Shown here one piece after another: positions 61,996 to 64,000 of a DNA stretch of 64,000 bases. The notes beneath the pieces are model-generated. The model did no database searches. It worked only from the letters and a program-made list of their open reading frames with translations, and was not told where the DNA came from. The stretch is from Kaistia soli DSM 19436. Lineage in GTDB: Bacteria > Pseudomonadota > Alphaproteobacteria > Rhizobiales > Kaistiaceae. The translations under genes were made by a program, and so were the position numbers. The stretch spans positions 1,406,615 through 1,470,614 of the forward strand of contig NZ_FQUP01000001.1 in assembly GCF_900129325.1 (NCBI RefSeq). Reading direction: 5' to 3'. Each line of letters starts with the position of its first letter. The stretch's first letter is position 1.

Positions 61996-62186
61996 GGTCG
62001 CCGTCCATTCTACTATGCGGGTCGTCTGACGCGCCTTTCTGCGCTTCCGGTGTTCACGGACGAAAGTCCGCTCCGCTCCGGTTCTCGAAAGCTTCGCCAG
62101 CCGACTCCGCCTAGCGAATGGTCGATCGCCCTCAATCGAGCATCGACACGAAGAAAACGAAACGCCCTCCGGGGAGGACCCGCAGC
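61996..62186 (+). other. 191-nt spacer between rhaD and rhaI with small RNA hairpin
   Basis: The spacer is unusually long for two genes of one pathway. It contains CGGAC-GAAA-GTCCG (62057-62070), a 5-bp stem with a GNRA-type tetraloop, followed by the self-complementary CGAAAGCTTCG. It may hold a processing site, a weak terminator or a separate promoter for rhaI. No coding sequence is apparent. Confidence 0.4.
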
Positions 62187-63479
62187 ATGACCGATCTTCC
62201 GATTTCCGCCGAGCTCCTCGCCGAGAACAACAAAGCGGGGGAGGCGGCGCTCGCCAATGACTATGCCTCGCTCGGCGAACAGCTCGACCGTCGCGGCATC
62301 GATATCGATGCCATCACGCGCAAGGTGGCGTCGTTTTCGGTCGCGATCCCCTCGTGGGGCGTCGGCACCGGCGGCACGCGCTTTGCCCGCTTCGCTGGTC
62401 CCGGCGAGCCGCGCGGCATCTTCGAGAAGCTGGACGACTGCGCCGTCATCAACCAACTCACACGCTCGACGCCGACCGTCTCGCTGCACAATCCCTGGGA
62501 CAAGGCGGATCCGGCCGCGCTGAAGGCGAAGGGCGACCAGCTCGGTCTCGGCTTCGACGCGATGAATTCGAACACGTTCTCGGACGCCAAGGATCAGGCG
62601 CTGTCCTACAAGTTCGGCTCGCTGTCGCATGCGGATGTCGCCGTGCGGCAGCAGGCGATCGAGCACAACATCGAGACGATCGAGATCGGCAAGGTGCTGG
62701 GCTCCAAGGCTCTCACGGTCTGGGTCGGCGACGGTTCAAACTTCCCCGGACAGTCCAACTTCACCCGAGCCTTCGAGCATTATCTGGATGCAATGAAGAC
62801 CGTCTATGCGGCGCTGCCGGACGACTGGCGGGTCTTCACCGAGCACAAGCTCTATGAGCCTGCCTTCTACTCGACCGTGGTGCAGGATTGGGGGACCAAC
62901 TACCTGATCGCCAAGGAACTTGGACCCAAAGCGTTCTGCCTCGTCGACCTCGGCCACCACGCGCCGAACGTCAATATCGAGATGATCGTCGCGCGGCTGA
63001 TCCAGTTCGAGAAGCTTGCCGGCTTCCATTTCAATGATTCGAAATATGGCGACGACGATCTCGACGCCGGTTCGATCAACCCGTTCCAGCTTTTCCTGAT
63101 CTTCAACGAACTCGTCGATGCCGATCATCGCAAGGCGCCGGGCTTCAACCCGGCCTATATGATCGACCAGTCGCACAATGTTACCGATCCAATCGAGAGT
63201 CTCATGGCGAGCGCGATCGAGATTCTGCGCGCCTATGCGCAGGCGCTCCTCGTCGACCGGCCGGTGCTTGCCGCCTTTCAGGACTCGAATGATGCACTGA
63301 TGGCCAATCAGACGCTGAAGCGGGCCTTCACAACCGATGTCGGCCCGATCATCGCCAAGGCTCGGCTCGCGAAAGGCGGCGCGATCGACCCGATCGGCAC
63401 CTATCGCGCCTCCGGATACCGCGCCCGCGTCACAGAACAGCGGCCGTCTTCCGGCGGCAGCTCCAGCGGCATCGTCTGA
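62187..63479 (+). CDS. rhaI: L-rhamnose isomerase (rhizobial type)
   Basis: The protein has 430 residues and is a xylose-isomerase-like TIM barrel of the RhaI type, converting L-rhamnose to L-rhamnulose. Conserved segments include VAIPSWGVGTGGTRFARF, VSLHNPWDKAD, LTVWVGDGSNFPGQSNFTRAFEHYLDAM, FTEHKLYEPAFYSTVVQDWGTN, LVDLGHHAPNVNIEMIVARL and GFHFNDSKYGDDDLDAGSINPFQLF, with the acidic/His metal ligands in place. ATG 62187 lies about 11 nt after GGGGAGGA. Together with rhaD it forms the rightward arm of the locus. Confidence 0.93.
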   Translation: MTDLPISAELLAENNKAGEAALANDYASLGEQLDRRGIDIDAITRKVASFSVAIPSWGVGTGGTRFARFAGPGEPRGIFEKLDDCAVINQLTRSTPTVSLHNPWDKADPAALKAKGDQLGLGFDAMNSNTFSDAKDQALSYKFGSLSHADVAVRQQAIEHNIETIEIGKVLGSKALTVWVGDGSNFPGQSNFTRAFEHYLDAMKTVYAALPDDWRVFTEHKLYEPAFYSTVVQDWGTNYLIAKELGPKAFCLVDLGHHAPNVNIEMIVARLIQFEKLAGFHFNDSKYGDDDLDAGSINPFQLFLIFNELVDADHRKAPGFNPAYMIDQSHNVTDPIESLMASAIEILRAYAQALLVDRPVLAAFQDSNDALMANQTLKRAFTTDVGPIIAKARLAKGGAIDPIGTYRASGYRARVTEQRPSSGGSSSGIV

Positions 63480-63713
63480 ACGCCGCTGTGACTTTGGTCA
63501 CCTTGCGCCAAGCTGGAGGGCGCTTGCCTCTTCTCCGGACGCCGGAGAACGGCTAGGCTTCCGCTTGAGCCTGGTCCCTGTCGGGATGTGTGTGACGTAT
63601 TTCTTCGCGATGCTTGTCGTCGTAAGGGTCTGTTTCCGCAAACGGGTGTTCAATTGCGGCTGCAAAGCCAGACGCTGGGCATTACCCAGCAACGTCCAAA
63701 GGAGGACTTCAGA

Positions 63714-63986
63714 ATGAAGAAGGTCACGACCCTCGTCTCGATCGCGCTGTTCGGTGCATTGCTTGCGGGCTGCAACACGCCGACCACCGGCTCGCGCGCC
63801 GGCGACGGCGCGGTTGTCGGCGGTCTCGCCGGCGCAGCGGTCGGTGGCCTGGCCACGGGCACCTGGGGTGGCGCGGCCATCGGCGCCGGTGTCGGCGCCA
63901 TCGGCGGCGCGATCATCGCCGACGCGACCGGCAAGTGCTACTGGGTCGACCAGCAGGGTCGCAAGCACTACACCGCCTGCCGCTGA
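63714..63986 (+). CDS. small glycine-zipper outer-membrane lipoprotein
   Basis: The protein has 90 residues. A lipoprotein signal (MKKVTTLVSIALFGALLAGC, lipobox LLAGC with Cys20) is followed by an alternating Gly/Ala glycine-zipper segment (GAVVGGLAGAAVGGLATGTW, then GAAIGAGVGAIGGAIIAD) and a short C-terminus CYWVDQQGRKHYTACR. Such small lipoproteins sit in the outer membrane; function is unknown. AAAGGAGG lies 8 nt before ATG 63714, a strong ribosome site fitting high expression. The 234-nt gap upstream should contain its promoter. Confidence 0.85.
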   Translation: MKKVTTLVSIALFGALLAGCNTPTTGSRAGDGAVVGGLAGAAVGGLATGTWGGAAIGAGVGAIGGAIIADATGKCYWVDQQGRKHYTACR

Positions 63987-64000
63987 ACGCGCGCATTTCC

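Overview
The window is high-GC chromosomal DNA of an alphaproteobacterium, most likely a member of the Hyphomicrobiales (Rhizobiales). Three loci point that way: an mprF(lpiA)-acvB pair, a rhizobial-type L-rhamnose locus (rhaR/STPQ/K with divergent rhaD-rhaI), and an imelysin / di-haem oxidoreductase / DUF1513 gene set. I cannot name the genus. Gene density is normal. I see no tRNA, rRNA, CRISPR array, prophage or insertion sequence.

Layout. 0.2-5.4 kb: membrane-lipid aminoacylation (mprF, acvB) and an endonuclease/exonuclease/phosphatase-fold protein. 5.4-7.9 kb: DUF2207-LemA pair. 8.1-10.8 kb: tauABC-type taurine/sulfonate importer. 10.8-11.5 kb: a decayed non-coding stretch. 11.5-16 kb: lytic transglycosylase, YjbR protein, a divergent PRPP synthetase and peptide release factor 3. 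16-19 kb: a winged-helix regulator whose 3' end collides with a DUF1194 von Willebrand A protein, and DUF423. 19-24.4 kb: five sugar-type oxidoreductases plus TerC. A shared AAATCGATTCA palindrome lies before the epimerase and between the divergent SDR and aldo/keto reductase, so this is probably a small LacI-type regulon. 24.6-26.7 kb: GNAT protein and cyclopropane fatty acid synthase.

26.8-36.1 kb is the most interesting part. A five-gene operon (imelysin, multicopper oxidase, di-haem oxidoreductase, second imelysin, DUF1513) diverges from a zinc ABC importer (aztABC-like) headed by a 71-residue His-rich membrane peptide. A Zur-like palindrome and a second A/T-rich palindrome lie between the two. 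36.1-39 kb: a KDG-kinase-like sugar kinase, an aldo/keto reductase and its divergent LysR regulator.

39-46.9 kb is an operon of N-formylglutamate amidohydrolase (broken by one extra base), amino-acid permease, glutamine-synthetase-like ligase, aldehyde dehydrogenase and iron alcohol dehydrogenase, divergent from an RpiR regulator. The gene content suggests gamma-glutamylation-dependent catabolism of an amine or amino alcohol. 46.9-50.1 kb: GYF/TM2 protein and partner, DUF4260, serine hydrolase. 50.2-63.5 kb: the rhamnose locus, with two tandem FGGY kinases and an extra class II aldolase in place of the mutarotase usual in rhizobia. Two near-identical palindromes 52 bp apart sit in its divergent promoter. 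The window ends with a small glycine-zipper lipoprotein.
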